This document shows, in pieces, positions 12,001 to 20,000 of a stretch of DNA of 64,000 nt. The first letter of the stretch is position 1, and the number at the start of each line of letters is the position of its first letter. Source of the stretch: Streptomyces sp. CG4 (lineage in GTDB: Bacteria > Actinomycetota > Actinomycetes > Streptomycetales > Streptomycetaceae). The notes under the pieces are model-generated. The model did not search any database. It worked only from the letters and a program-made list of their open reading frames with translations, and was not told the DNA's origin. The position numbers and the translations under genes were made by a program. The stretch lies in contig NZ_CP163525.1 of NCBI RefSeq assembly GCF_041080655.1, positions 9,734,001 through 9,798,000 of the forward strand. The letters run 5' to 3'.

Positions 12001-14025
12001 CTGCCGGCACTGTCGTCGTGGTGGCGCGGGCAGCAGGAGCAGTCCCGGGTGGACGACTGGCTGTACGGCGTGAGCTGGAATCCGCTCGGTGCGGTCTCCG
12101 GTGCGGCGCTGCCGGGCCGCTGGCTTGCGGTCCTGCCCGCCGGGTTGCGGGACGACGCATGGAGCGGCGCCGTCCTGGACGGTCTTGCGGCGAACGGGGC
12201 CGAGCCGGTGCCCGTCGAGTACGAGTCCGGCGCCGACCGGGCCGCCCTGGCCGCGCGGCTGGCCACGGCGGCGGGGGCCGAGCCGGTCGCCGGGGTCCTC
12301 TCCTTCCTCGCACTGCCCGAGCCGGACGGCGAGAACGTCCCAGGTGCCGACGGCGCCGGCGTCCCGGCCGGCCCCGCCGCCACCGCCGTCCTCGTACAGG
12401 CGCTCGGCGACACCGGTATCGCCGCCCCGCTGTGGGCGCTGACCAGGGGCGCGGTCTCGGTCAACCGGTCCGACCAGGCACCCGACCCGGCGCAGGGCGC
12501 CGTATGGGGACTGGGCCGGGTCGCGGCGCTGGAGCACCCGGACGGCTGGGGAGGCCTGGTCGACCTGCCGCAGGTCGTGGACCGGCGCACGATGGGCCGC
12601 CTGGCCGGCGTGCTCACGGGCCGTTCGGGAGAGGACCAGGTGGCGATCCGGGCGACGGGTGTGTTCGGGCGGCGGCTCGGCCGGATGACGCCCGGAGCCC
12701 TCGGCGCGGGCTGGCGTCCCTCGGGCACCGTGCTGATCACAGGGGGTACGGGCGCGCTCGGCGCCCGGGTGGCCCGCTGGGTCGCCGGGCAGGGCGCCGA
12801 GCACCTGGTCCTGATCAGCCGGCGCGGGCTCGACGCGCCCGGCGCACCGCAGCTGAGCGACGACCTCGCCGCCTCGGGCGTACGGGTGACCGTGGCCGCC
12901 TGCGACGCGGCCGACCGGGACGCCCTCGCGGCGCTGCTGGCCGAGCATCCGGTGGACGCGGTGGTGCACACGGCCGGTGTGCTCGACGACGGGCTCGTTC
13001 AGGCGCTCACCCCGGAGCGCTTCGCGGCCGTCCTGCGCGCCAAGGCCGTCGCCGCGCACAACCTCGACGAGCTGACCCGGGACCGGGAGCTGTCGGCGTT
13101 CGTGCTGTTCTCGTCGTTCGCGGGCGCCATCGGCTCTCCGGGGCAGGGCAACTACGCCGCCGCCAACGCCTACTTGGACACCCTCGCCGAGCGGCGCAGA
13201 GCGGCCGGACTTACGGCGACGTCCGTGGCGTGGGGGCCGTGGGCGCAGGACGGCATGGCCGCCGACGGCGGTGTCGAGGAGTACCTGCGCCGCCGGGGTC
13301 TGACGGGCCTCGACCCCGAGCTGGCGCTGGTGGCGATGGAACGGCTGGCGGGCGGGAGCGATCCGGCCGCCGTCGTGGCACGGGTCGACTGGACACGGTT
13401 CGCTCCCGCGTTCGCCGCCGGGCGGGCCACCGCCCTGCTGGAGGACGTCCCGGAGGCCGACGCCGCACTGGCGGACGCCGCGTCCGGGGCGGACGCCGAC
13501 GCGCTGCTGCAGCGGCTGGCAGCACTGGGCGCCGAAGAACGGTCCGTGGTGCTCGTCGAGTTGGTGCGGGAGCAGGCGGCCGCGGTCCTGGGGCACGCCA
13601 GGTCCGACGCGGTGGACCCGGCCCGCGCCTTCCGCGAGGCCGGATTCGACTCGCTGACCGCGGTGGAGCTGCGCAACCGGCTGGGCGCGGCCACCGGGCT
13701 GCGGCTGCCGGCGACTCTGGTGTTCGACTACCCGGCGCCGGTGGACATCGCCCGGTATCTGGATGCCGAACTCGCCGGTCCCGGCAGTGGCCCGGCCGGC
13801 GGGTCGGGCGTCATCGCCGAGATCGACCGGCTGGCACAGGCGCTCGCGGCCGAGGCCGGTGCCGGCGGCGAGACCCACCCGGAGATCACGAGCAGGCTTC
13901 GGGGGCTGCTGGCGATGTGGACCGGCGCCGACGCCGCCGACGACACGGACGACGCGGTCGTGGAACTGGACGCGGCGACGGACGACGAGATGTTCGACCT
14001 GATCGACAAGGAACTCGGAATCTGA
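1..14025 (+). CDS. Modular type I polyketide synthase, three modules, 5' end outside window
   Basis: The frame is open from base 1 and begins inside an AT domain, so the gene is 5'-truncated; residues are counted from base 1 (4674 aa). Module A: AT C-terminal tail (1-100), DH (128-410; His160 in HxxxGxxxxP, Asp329), ER (584-897, with an intact glycine-rich NADPH motif), KR (908-1135; LDD motif, Tyr1056), ACP (Ser1229). Module B: KS (1291-1716, Cys1464), AT (1826-2110, Ser1913 in GHSIG, HAFH at 2010 meaning malonyl-CoA), DH (2185-2470, His2216, Asp2387), KR (2700-2930, VDD, Tyr2848), ACP (Ser3017). Module C: KS (3076-3500, Cys3250), malonyl AT (3612-3900, Ser3700, HAFH 3797), KR (4020-4460, LDD, Tyr4385), ACP (Ser4551). 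An acidic helical C-terminal docking domain (4600-4674) should pair with the coiled coil that starts the next PKS. All visible catalytic residues are present. The KRs look B-type. Module A's extender cannot be read because its AT core lies outside the window. Confidence 0.97.
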   Translation, partial: HVRRPVRFADGVRALEERKVGRLLELGPDGQLTALAQACLEDTSHVFATALRKDRPEPESQLAALAQLHVSGLPVHWETAFPQDAPADPDQDPAGLPTYAFQRRRYWSRDTGSTPGDLGVVGLGSVGHPLLGAAVELAGGDGLLLTGRLSLVSQGWLRDHVVAGVVVFPGTGFLELALRAGELAGCERVEDLTVAVPLVVPERGGVRVQVRVGAADDAGRRTLEIHSRAEDALDSDPWVLHVTGVLAAVSDASPVGSFDFGVWPPRGAVVESVEGVYERFAGLGLSYGPVFRGLRGVWRRGDEVFAEVGVPEGHEDLAGRFGVHPALVDAALHGVMFTSVFGDGRVRLPFSWAGVSLWASGARVLRVRLVPVGPDAVALELADPVGGLVASVESLTLREAAGELATAAGAGHSDNLFQVDWVKVPAGAGPMPAVPRNALPGPDEMLPADVLVRVERSADDTAHAAHAAHAVTTRVLGLVEEWLSQERFEESRLVIVTEGAVAADAPTADPALAAVWGLVRAARAETPGRFALLDVDGTDESWAVASAALASGEPEVAVRGGIVYAPRLGRAAAGGALTLPAGESGWRLDIVEKGTLDGLALRPVAEAELGERQVRVAVRAAGVNFRDVLNALGMYPGDAKDFGLEGAGVVTEVGPGVAGLAVGDRVFGMFSGAFGPVVVADARTVARVPAGWSFAQAASVPIVFLTAFYALTDLGGVRAGESVLVHAAAGGVGMAATQLARCLGAEVFGTASAGKWDTLRGLGLDDAHIASSRDTEFEAAFLAATDGRGVDIVLDSLAGEFVDASLRLLPCGGRFLEMGKTDVRDAEVVAAEHPGVTYRAFDLWDAGPERIGEMLADLVRLFEEGVLKPLPVTCWDVRRAPEAFRYLSQARHVGKVVLTVPTALDPAGTVLVTGGTGGLGALVARHLVTEHGVRHLLLASRRGLEAPGARELAAELAQLGAQVEVAAVDVADRDELSAMLDTVSGEHPLTAVVHTAGVLDDGVVSSLTPERLSRVLRPKADAVAHLHELTCDADLSAFVVFSSVAGTFGSAGQANYAAANAFLDAFAATRRSSGLPATALAWGPWAPGAGMTAELTEADLRRMAREGMQPLAPEQGLGLLDTVLDIGPALEQAAVLPVNLDIASLRRHGQEVPGLLRALVRTPARRNAEAQAAVGGAADLRQRIGGLPEAEREKFLLDLVCGQAASVLGHASAADVEADQPFKALGFDSLTSVELRNRVNAATGMKLPATLVFDYPTPVVLARHLLSELSDGEQTAATASTMLPVPASVTDDPVVIVGMACRFPGGVGSPEDLWRLVSEGGDAIGGFPADRGWDLDALYDPEPGRVGHTYVSQGGFLYDAAEFDAALFGISPREALAMDPQQRLLLETSWEVLERAGIDPATLRGSRTGVFAGAITQDYGSFMRAGEHDSDGYLLTGSTGSVASGRIAYTFGFEGPAVTVDTACSSSLVALHLAVQALRSGECDLALAGGVTVMAGPEMFVEFSRQRGLAVDGRCKAFSDGADGTAWSEGVGLLLVERLSDARRRGHRVVAVVAGSAVNQDGASNGLTAPNGPSQQRVIRQALAGAGLKPADVDVVEAHGTGTPLGDPIEAQALLATYGQDRERPLWLGSLKSNIGHAQAAAGVGGVIKMVMAMRHGVLPRTLHIDEPSSHVDWTAGEISLLTDNVEWPESGGRPRRAGVSSFGISGTNAHVILEQAPDVSADPVGSEAEMRPGLAVVPVVVSGAGVSAVRGQAERLCGWLEGPAGDGVRVAEVALASVMTRSVLEHRAVVLAADRDELLAGLGALAEGREVPGLVRGADARAGKTALLFAGQGAQRLGMGRELYETFPAFAEAFDAVDAEIPFGLREVVFGEDADRLNRTEYAQPALFALEVALFRLLESWGVCPDVLAGHSIGEIAAAHVAGVWSLADACRLVVARGRLMQALPSGGAMVALQASEDEVLPLLDDEVGIAAVNGPQAVVIAGVAEAAEGVADHFRAEGRKTTALRVSHAFHSPLMEPMLADFRKVAESLTYEPPKLPVVSTVTGETAGAEELMSPEYWVRHVRETVRYADALRALAAQNVTRYLELGPDGTLTALAQTALDDPETALLVPALRKDRPEPPSLLAAVAGLFVQGADVDWRPVLPTDGACPVELPTYAFQRKRFWPQASHQPGDLAAAGLGAAEHPLLGAAVELAGGGVVLTGRLSLRSHPWLRDHKVLGAVVFPGTGYAELALRAGDQVECARVEELTIAVPLVVPEQGMVRLQVTVGVADESGRRTVEVHSRPQDAPDDTPWVLHAAGLLAPDTKAQAPGDTAIDHAAWPPKGAEPCPVTDVYDRFAAAGLAYGPLFQGLRAVWRRGDEVFAEVVLSEEHEELAGRFGVHPALLDSALHSVLFGPLGELGAGRLPFSWNGLSLYASGARALRVRVAPAGSDAVSLHLADPAGGAVASVESLALREVPSELAAGTGAVAPSGTYRIDWTPLPSSAPALSAAPASADDASPAASRTVLLTDYATTDDHPTAARPGLPVRTWSELTRAVHDGDPAPPTVLLPWSGPADARLDGSAAVAHAVTAAALAFVQDWLAADEFTDARLVVVTRGAVAVTPDEESDPALAALWGLVRSARTENPGRFALADLDGTPESWDSLVALLAGPNAPEAEDELAVRGSTVLLPRLVPAHLPASSATTADTGSETGTVRLADGTVLVTGGTGGLGALVARHLVTEHGVDHLLLVGRRGPDAPGAAELIAELTGLGAEVTVAACDVADRQALETLLASVSADRPLTGVIHTAGVVDDGVVASLTEERLLRVLRPKADATEHLDALTRDLDLAAFVLFSSVSGTFGGAGQANYAAANAYLDAIALCRRHLGLPAVSLAWGPWAPGAGMTAALTEADLRRMARGGVRPLAVDQGLAVLDAALRGTELDFLLPVNLDLGALRELPEIPPLLRGLVRGPARRTAHTGGHGGGGDELRGRLLALPTAEREPFLLELVSGLVAQVLGHASAADVQPGQAFKTLGFDSLTSVELRNRVNAATGLRLPATLVFDHPSPAALARHLLTALAGDATEAYGAALPAWQGMDDDPVVIVGMACRFPGGVESPEDLWRLVSEGGDAIGDFPADRGWDLEALYDPEPGRLGRTYVRKGGFLYDAASFDAGLFGISPREALAMDPQQRLLLEVSWEVFERAGIDPTALRGSRTGVFAGVMGQDYNSCLREGEHDSDGYLLTGNTSSVHSGRIAYTFGLEGPAMTVDTACSSSLVTLHLAAQSLRAGECDLALTGGVMVMSTPDTFVDFSQQRGLAFDGRCKSFGAGADGTAWSEGIGMLVLERMSDARRNGHRVLAVVAGSAVNQDGASNGLTAPNGPSQERVIRQALAGAGLKAADVDAVEAHGTGTPLGDPIEAQALLATYGQDREQPLWLGSLKSNIGHAQAAAGVGGVIKMVMAMRHGVLPRTLHADEPSPFIDWTAGDITLLTQNVEWPQSEDRPRRAGVSSFGISGTNAHVIIEQVPDTVIALEAETPEPASSVDELPLTPIALSAASEGALRGQAERLWARVDADAELRLSDLGLSSALRPWLEHRAVVLAPDRDELLRRLRALANGEHDTGVLTGTPGRSGRRLAFLFAGQGSQRLGMGRELYETYPVFAEAFDAVDAELPFSLREAVFGEDAERLNRTEYAQPALFALEVALFRLLESWGVRPDVLVGHSIGEIAAAHVAGVWSLADACRLVAARGRLMQALPEGGAMVALQATEDEVLPHLGDRVGIAAVNGPQAVVVSGAAEAVEEIAELFRGQDRKVTALRVSHAFHSPLMEPMLDDFRAVAEELSYERPKLPVVSTVTGAPVADELSSPEYWVEHVRRPVRFADAVRRLGEHSVARFVELGADGTLTALAQGSLDGEAQGHLFTPALRKDRAEAAWILSAVAGLHLHGGQVDWRAVFAPAGATVVDLPTYAFERERFWPEGARLGGQSAADSFDRADAGFWTAVERGDARTLADSLGVTTDALDGLLPALSSWWRGQQEQSRVDDWLYGVSWNPLGAVSGAALPGRWLAVLPAGLRDDAWSGAVLDGLAANGAEPVPVEYESGADRAALAARLATAAGAEPVAGVLSFLALPEPDGENVPGADGAGVPAGPAATAVLVQALGDTGIAAPLWALTRGAVSVNRSDQAPDPAQGAVWGLGRVAALEHPDGWGGLVDLPQVVDRRTMGRLAGVLTGRSGEDQVAIRATGVFGRRLGRMTPGALGAGWRPSGTVLITGGTGALGARVARWVAGQGAEHLVLISRRGLDAPGAPQLSDDLAASGVRVTVAACDAADRDALAALLAEHPVDAVVHTAGVLDDGLVQALTPERFAAVLRAKAVAAHNLDELTRDRELSAFVLFSSFAGAIGSPGQGNYAAANAYLDTLAERRRAAGLTATSVAWGPWAQDGMAADGGVEEYLRRRGLTGLDPELALVAMERLAGGSDPAAVVARVDWTRFAPAFAAGRATALLEDVPEADAALADAASGADADALLQRLAALGAEERSVVLVELVREQAAAVLGHARSDAVDPARAFREAGFDSLTAVELRNRLGAATGLRLPATLVFDYPAPVDIARYLDAELAGPGSGPAGGSGVIAEIDRLAQALAAEAGAGGETHPEITSRLRGLLAMWTGADAADDTDDAVVELDAATDDEMFDLIDKELGI

Positions 14026-14079
14026 TCACCCGGCTCCGGCGACGGGACCGTTCACGGTTTTGCGAGGAAGTGGAACACG

Positions 14080-17000
14080 ATGGCGAGCAATGAAGAGAAG
14101 CTGCGGGACTACCTGAAAAGGGTGACGGCGGACCTCCGCCAGACCCGCAAGCGCCTTCATGACGCCGAGGCGAGCCGTCAGGAGCCCGTCGCGATCGTCG
14201 GCCTGGGCTGCCGCTTCCCCGGCGGAGCGGACACACCCGAGGAGTTCTGGCGGCTGCTCGCCGAGGGCCGCGACACGGTCGCCGACTTTCCCGCCGACCG
14301 GGGCTGGGACCTCGACGGAGTCTTCGACCCGGCGGGCGGCACCGGCACCACATACGCCCGCCAGGGCGCCTTCCTCTACGACGCGCCGCTGTTCGACTCG
14401 GCGTTCTTCGACATCTCACCCCGCGAGGCCATGACCATGGACCCCCAGCAGCGGCTGCTGCTGGAGACCTCCTGGGAGGCACTGGAGCGGTCGGGCATCG
14501 AACCGGGGGCGCTGCGCGGCAGCCGGACCGGCGTGTTCATGGGCACCAACGGCCAGGACTACCTCGCGCTGATGCTGGGCCGGCCCGAGGAGTCCGACGG
14601 CCATCTGACCACGGGCATCACCGCGTCCGTGCTGTCCGGCCGGGTGTCGTACGTGCTCGGTCTGGAAGGGCCCGCGGTGACCGTCGACACCGCCTGCTCG
14701 TCGTCCTTGGTCGCCCTGCACCTGGCGGTCCAGGCGCTGCGCGGCGGCGAGTGCGATCTGGCCCTGGCCGGTGGTGTGACGGTGATGTCGACGCCGGGCG
14801 CGTTCGTGGAGTTCTCGCGGCAGCGGGGCCTGGCGGTCGACGGCCGGTGCAAGGCGTTCGCCGAGGGCGCCGACGGCACGGGCTGGGGTGAGGGTGTCGG
14901 CGTGCTCGTGGTGGAGCGCCTCTCCGACGCGCGGCGCAACGGGCACCAGGTGCTCGCGGTGGTCCGCGGCAGCGCGGTCAACCAGGACGGGGCCTCCAAC
15001 GGCCTCACCGCCCCCAACGGCCCCTCCCAGCAGCGGGTCATCCGGGCCGCGCTGGCCGGCAGCGGACTGACACCGGCGGACATCGACGTGGTGGAGGCGC
15101 ACGGTACGGGAACGGCGCTGGGTGACCCGATCGAGGCGCAGGCGCTGATCGCCACCTACGGTCAGGACCGTGAACGGCCCCTGTGGCTGGGCTCTGTCAA
15201 GTCGAACATCGGGCACACCCAGGCCGCCGCGGGTGTCGCCGGTGTCATCAAGATGGTGCTGGCCCTGCGGCACGGCACGCTGCCGCGCACCCTGCACGCC
15301 GACGAGCCCACCTCCCGCGTGGACTGGCCGGCCGGCGCCGTCAGGCTGCTCCATGAGAACACCGACTGGCCGCAGGACGAGGACCGTCCGCGGCGGGCGG
15401 GGGTGTCCGCCTTCGGTGTGTCCGGCACCAACGTCCACGTCGTCCTCGAACAAGCTCCTGACGAGCCGCCCGCCGACCCGGACACCCCCGCCCCCGTACC
15501 GCCGGCCCTGCGCCTGCCGTCCGCGGCGGTGCCCTGGGTCGTCACCGGCCTCACCCCCGCCGCCCTGCGCGACCAGGCCCGGCGGCTCGCAGACTTCGTA
15601 CGGTCCCACCCCGCGACGGACCCGGTGCACACGGCTGCCGCACTGCTCACCACCCGGTCCGTCTTCGAACAACGGGCCGTGCTGCTCGGCACCGACCGCG
15701 AGGAACTGCTGCGCGGCCTGGACGCCCTGGCCGCCGGTCATGCACGGCCCGGACTGATCACCGGCTCCGCCTCCGGAACCGGCCGGACCGCTTTCCTCTT
15801 CGCCGGGCAGGGCTCCCAACGCCTCGGCATGGGGCGGGAGTTGTACGAGACGTACGAGGTGTTCGCGGATGCCTTCGACGAGGTGTGCGCCCAGGCCGAC
15901 AGCGCCCTCGAACGCCCGTTGCGGGACGTGGTGTTCGGCACCGACGCGGAGCTGCTGAACCGTACCGAGTACGCGCAGCCCGCCCTGTTCGCCCTGGAAG
16001 TCGCCCTGTTCCGGCTCGCCGAGTCCTTCGGCCTACGCCCCGACGTACTGCTCGGCCACTCGATCGGCGAGCTGACGGCCGCCCACGTGGCCGGCGTGTG
16101 GTCCCTCGCCGACGCCTGCCGGCTGGTGGTGGCGCGCGGCCGGCTGATGCAGGCGCTGCCCGAAGGCGGCGCCATGGTCTCCCTCCAGCTCCCCGAGGAC
16201 GAGGTGCTGCCCCTGCTGGAGGGCCGTACCGACCGGGTTGGGATCGCCGCCGTCAACGGGCCGCGCGCCACGGTGATCGCCGGGGTCGCGGCCGACATCG
16301 AGGAGATCGCGGAACGGGCGAGGGCACAGGGCCACCGGGCCACCGCCCTCCGCGTCAGCCACGCCTTCCACTCGCCGCTGATGGAACCGATGCTGCGTGA
16401 CTTCCGGCGCGTCGCCGAGTCGTTGGAGTTCCACCCGCCGCGCCTGACCGTCGTGTCCGACCTCACCGGCCGCCCGGCCGATCCCGAGGACCTGACCGAC
16501 CCCGAGTACTGGGTGCGGCACGTCCGGCACGCCGTCCGCTTCGCCGACGGCGTCCGGGCCCTGACCGGCCTCGGCGTCACCCGCTGCCTGGAACTCGGCC
16601 CCGACGGCACCCTGTCCGCCCTGGCGGCGCAGAGCCTGCCGTCCCCGGACGAGGTGCTCGCCGTCCCCGCCCAGCTCAAGGACCAGCCCGGGCCGCGGGC
16701 TTTCGAGACCGCCCTCGCCGCCCTGTACACGCGCGGCGTCGCCGTCGACTGGACCAGCCTCGTCACCGGCGCCGACACCGGCGCCGACACCGGCACCGGC
16801 ACTCCGCCCGCGCCGCCCCACGCCCTGCCGACCTACGCCTTTCAACGGCGCCGCGCCTGGCTGCCCGCCGCAGCGTCCGGCGCCGCCGGAGTCCGCGCCG
16901 CCGGCCTCGGCGCCGCCCGGCACCCGTTGCTCGGCGCCGCCGTCGAACTCGCCGACGCCGGCGGCATCCTGCTCACGGGCCGGCTGTCCGTGCGGGCCCA

Positions 17001-20000
17001 GCCCTGGCTCGCCGACCGTGACACGGCGGGCAGCACCCTGCTGCCCGCGTCCGTCCTCGTCGAACTCGCCGTCCGCGCCGGCGACGAGGCCGGCTGCACC
17101 GTCCTGGAGACGCTGACCCTCCGTGATCCGCTGCCCATGCCCCGGCAGGGCGCGGTGCGGATGCAGATCCTGGTCGGCGCGGCCGACGAGACGGGCCGGC
17201 GCACGGTGACCGTGCACTCCCGACCGGACGACGACGAGGGCGACCAGCCCTGGCGCTGCCACGCCGAGGGCACCCTGAGCACCACCGCCCGGCCCACCGG
17301 CGACGTACCGGACCCCGGCGTCCGGCCGCCCGAGCAGGCCGAACCGGTCGACGTGGACGGCCTGTACGACCTGCTGTCCCTGCACGGCCACTCCTACGGA
17401 CCGGCCTTCCGCGGCGTGCGCGCCCTGTGGCGGCACGGCAGTGAACTCTTCGCCGACCTCGCCGTCCCGGACGAACTGCGCGACCGCCATGCCGGAGCCT
17501 TCGGGCTGCACCCCGTGCTGCTCGACGCCGCGGTGCAGGTGGTCCTGTCGGCCGCGCCCGACGCGGGCGAGGGCCGGATCGCGCTGCCGCTCGGCTGGCA
17601 GGGGGTGACCGTGCACGCGAGCGGAGCGGACGCCGCCCGGCTGCGGGTCACCGGTGCCGGCACGGACCGGGTCTCGCTCACTCTGACGGACACCGCGGAA
17701 CGGCCGCTGGCCACCGTCGACTCCCTCTCCCTGACCACCCTGCCCGTCGCCGACCTCGCGGCGGACGCGCCGGTCGACGGGCTGTACGCACTGGACTGGA
17801 CACCGGTGACGGGGCATCCGGGGACCGGATCCGCCGGGCACCAGCACGGCGAGTGGGCGGTGCTGGGCCCGGACGGCGCGGCCCTCGCCGCCCACCTCAC
17901 CGACCGGGGCGTCCCCGTCCGCGCACACCACGACCTGGCCGCTCTGCTGACCGCCCTCGACGAGGGCGCGGCAGCGCCCGCGACGGTGCTGCTCCCGGTC
18001 GGCTCCGCGGACCGCCCGGTCGACAGCACCGGCCTCGCCGCCGCGGCCCAGGACGCCGCCGCCGCGGTCCTCGCCACCCTGCAGCAGTGGCTGGCCGACG
18101 AGCGCCTCGACGCCTCCCGGCTGGCCGTGCTCACCCACCACGCCGTGGCGGCCGCCCCCGACGACCGCGTACCCGACCTCACACACGCCCCGGTCTGGGG
18201 GCTGGTGCGTACAGCCCAGTCGGAGCACCCCGGCCGCTTCCTGCTCGTCGACCGCGACACGGCCGATGCCCTGCCCCCGTCCGCGGTACTCGGCGAGGAG
18301 CCCCAACTCGCCGTGCGCGCAGGCGCGTTGCTGGCACCCCGGGTGGTCCGAGCGTCGCGTCCCGCCGGGGAGGCTCCCCTCGCGTTCGGGCCGGACGGCA
18401 CGGTTCTGGTCACCGGCGGCACCGGCGGTCTGGGCGCCCTGGCCGCCCGGCACCTGGTGACCGGGCACGGCGTACGAAGGCTGCTGCTGGTCAGCCGGTC
18501 CGGGCCCACGGCACCGGGCGCGGCCGAACTGCGCGACGAGCTGACCGCGCTCGGTGCCGAGGTGACGGTCGAGGCCTGCGACGTCTCCGAACGCGCCGCC
18601 CTGGCCGCCCTCCTCGCCTCAGTACCGGCCGAGCACCCGGTCACCGCGGTCGTGCACACCGCCGGTGTCCTCGACGACGCTCTGCTCACCTCCCTCACTC
18701 CGGAGCGCCTCGCCACCGTCTTCCCCGCCAAGGTGGCCGCCCTCGCCCACCTGCACGAGCTGACGCAGCATCAAAAACTCTCCTCCTTCGTGGTGTTCTC
18801 CTCGGCGGCGGGCTTGCTCGGCAATCCCGGCCAGGCCAACTACGCCGCCGCCAACACCTTCCTCGATGCCCTCGCCCGGCATCGCCGCGCCGTAGGACTG
18901 CCGATGACCTCGCTGGCGTGGGGGCCGTGGGAGCGGTTCGGCGGCATGACGGCCACGCTGGACGCCGCGCACACGGCGCGGACGGCCGCCCAGGGTGCCA
19001 TCCCGCTCTCCGCCGAGCAGGGGCTGTCCCTCTTCGACGCCGGCACCGCCGCGGACCGCGCGCTGCTGCTGGCGATGCGCCTCGACCCGGGCGCACTGCG
19101 GGGCCGCGCCGAAGCCGGAGACCTGCCGCCGCTGCTGCGCGGACTGCTGCGGGGGACCGTCCGCCGCGGCGCCGGCACCGCAGCCGGGCAGGGCGGCGGG
19201 TTCGCGCGGCGGCTCGCCTCACTGCCCCGCGCCCGCCGGTACCGCGCCCTGGCCGAACTGGTCAGCGGCCAGGTCGCCGCCCTCCTCGGCTACGACAGCG
19301 CCGACCTGGCGGGCTCCGACAAGCCGTTCAAGGAGCTGGGCTTCGACTCGCTCGCCGCCGTCAACCTGCGCAACCGGCTCAACCAGGAGACCGGACTGCG
19401 CCTGCCCGCCACGCTCGTCTACGACCATCCGACCTCCGGCGCCCTGATCCGTCACCTGGCCATGGAACTGGGTCTGGACGCCGAGCAGAGCGGCAGCGAC
19501 GACGCCCCGGCCCGCTCCGGTGCCGCGGTACCCGACGACGACCCGGTGGTGATCGTCGGCATGGGCTGCCGCTATCCCGGCGGAGCCGACTCCCCCGAGG
19601 CACTGTGGCGGCTGGTCGCCGCGGGCGCCGAGGGGCTGGGGCCCTTCCCCGCCGACCGCGGCTGGGACCTGGACGCGCTCTACGACCCGGACTCCGACCG
19701 CCCCGGCACCACCTACGTGCGCGAGGCCGGATTCCTCTACGACGCCGGCCGCTTCGACGCCGAACTCTTCGGCATCTCGCCCCGCGAGGCGCTGGCCATG
19801 GACCCGCAGCAGAGGCTGCTGCTGGAGACCTCCTGGGAGGTGTTCGAACAAGCCGGGATCGCCCCCGGCTCCCTCAGGGGCAGCCGCACCGGCGTGTTCG
19901 CGGGCGTGACCTACCACGACTACGCGTCCGGCATGCAGATGGGCACCGCGGGCAACGTGGCCGCCGGCCGGGTGTCGTACGCCTTCGGACTCGAGGGCCC

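Noticed and set aside
12018..14093. 691-codon plus-strand frame overlapping the end of the first PKS
   Set aside because: An Arg/Gly-rich +2 shadow of the KR-ACP region. The PKS frame is intact and carries the domains.
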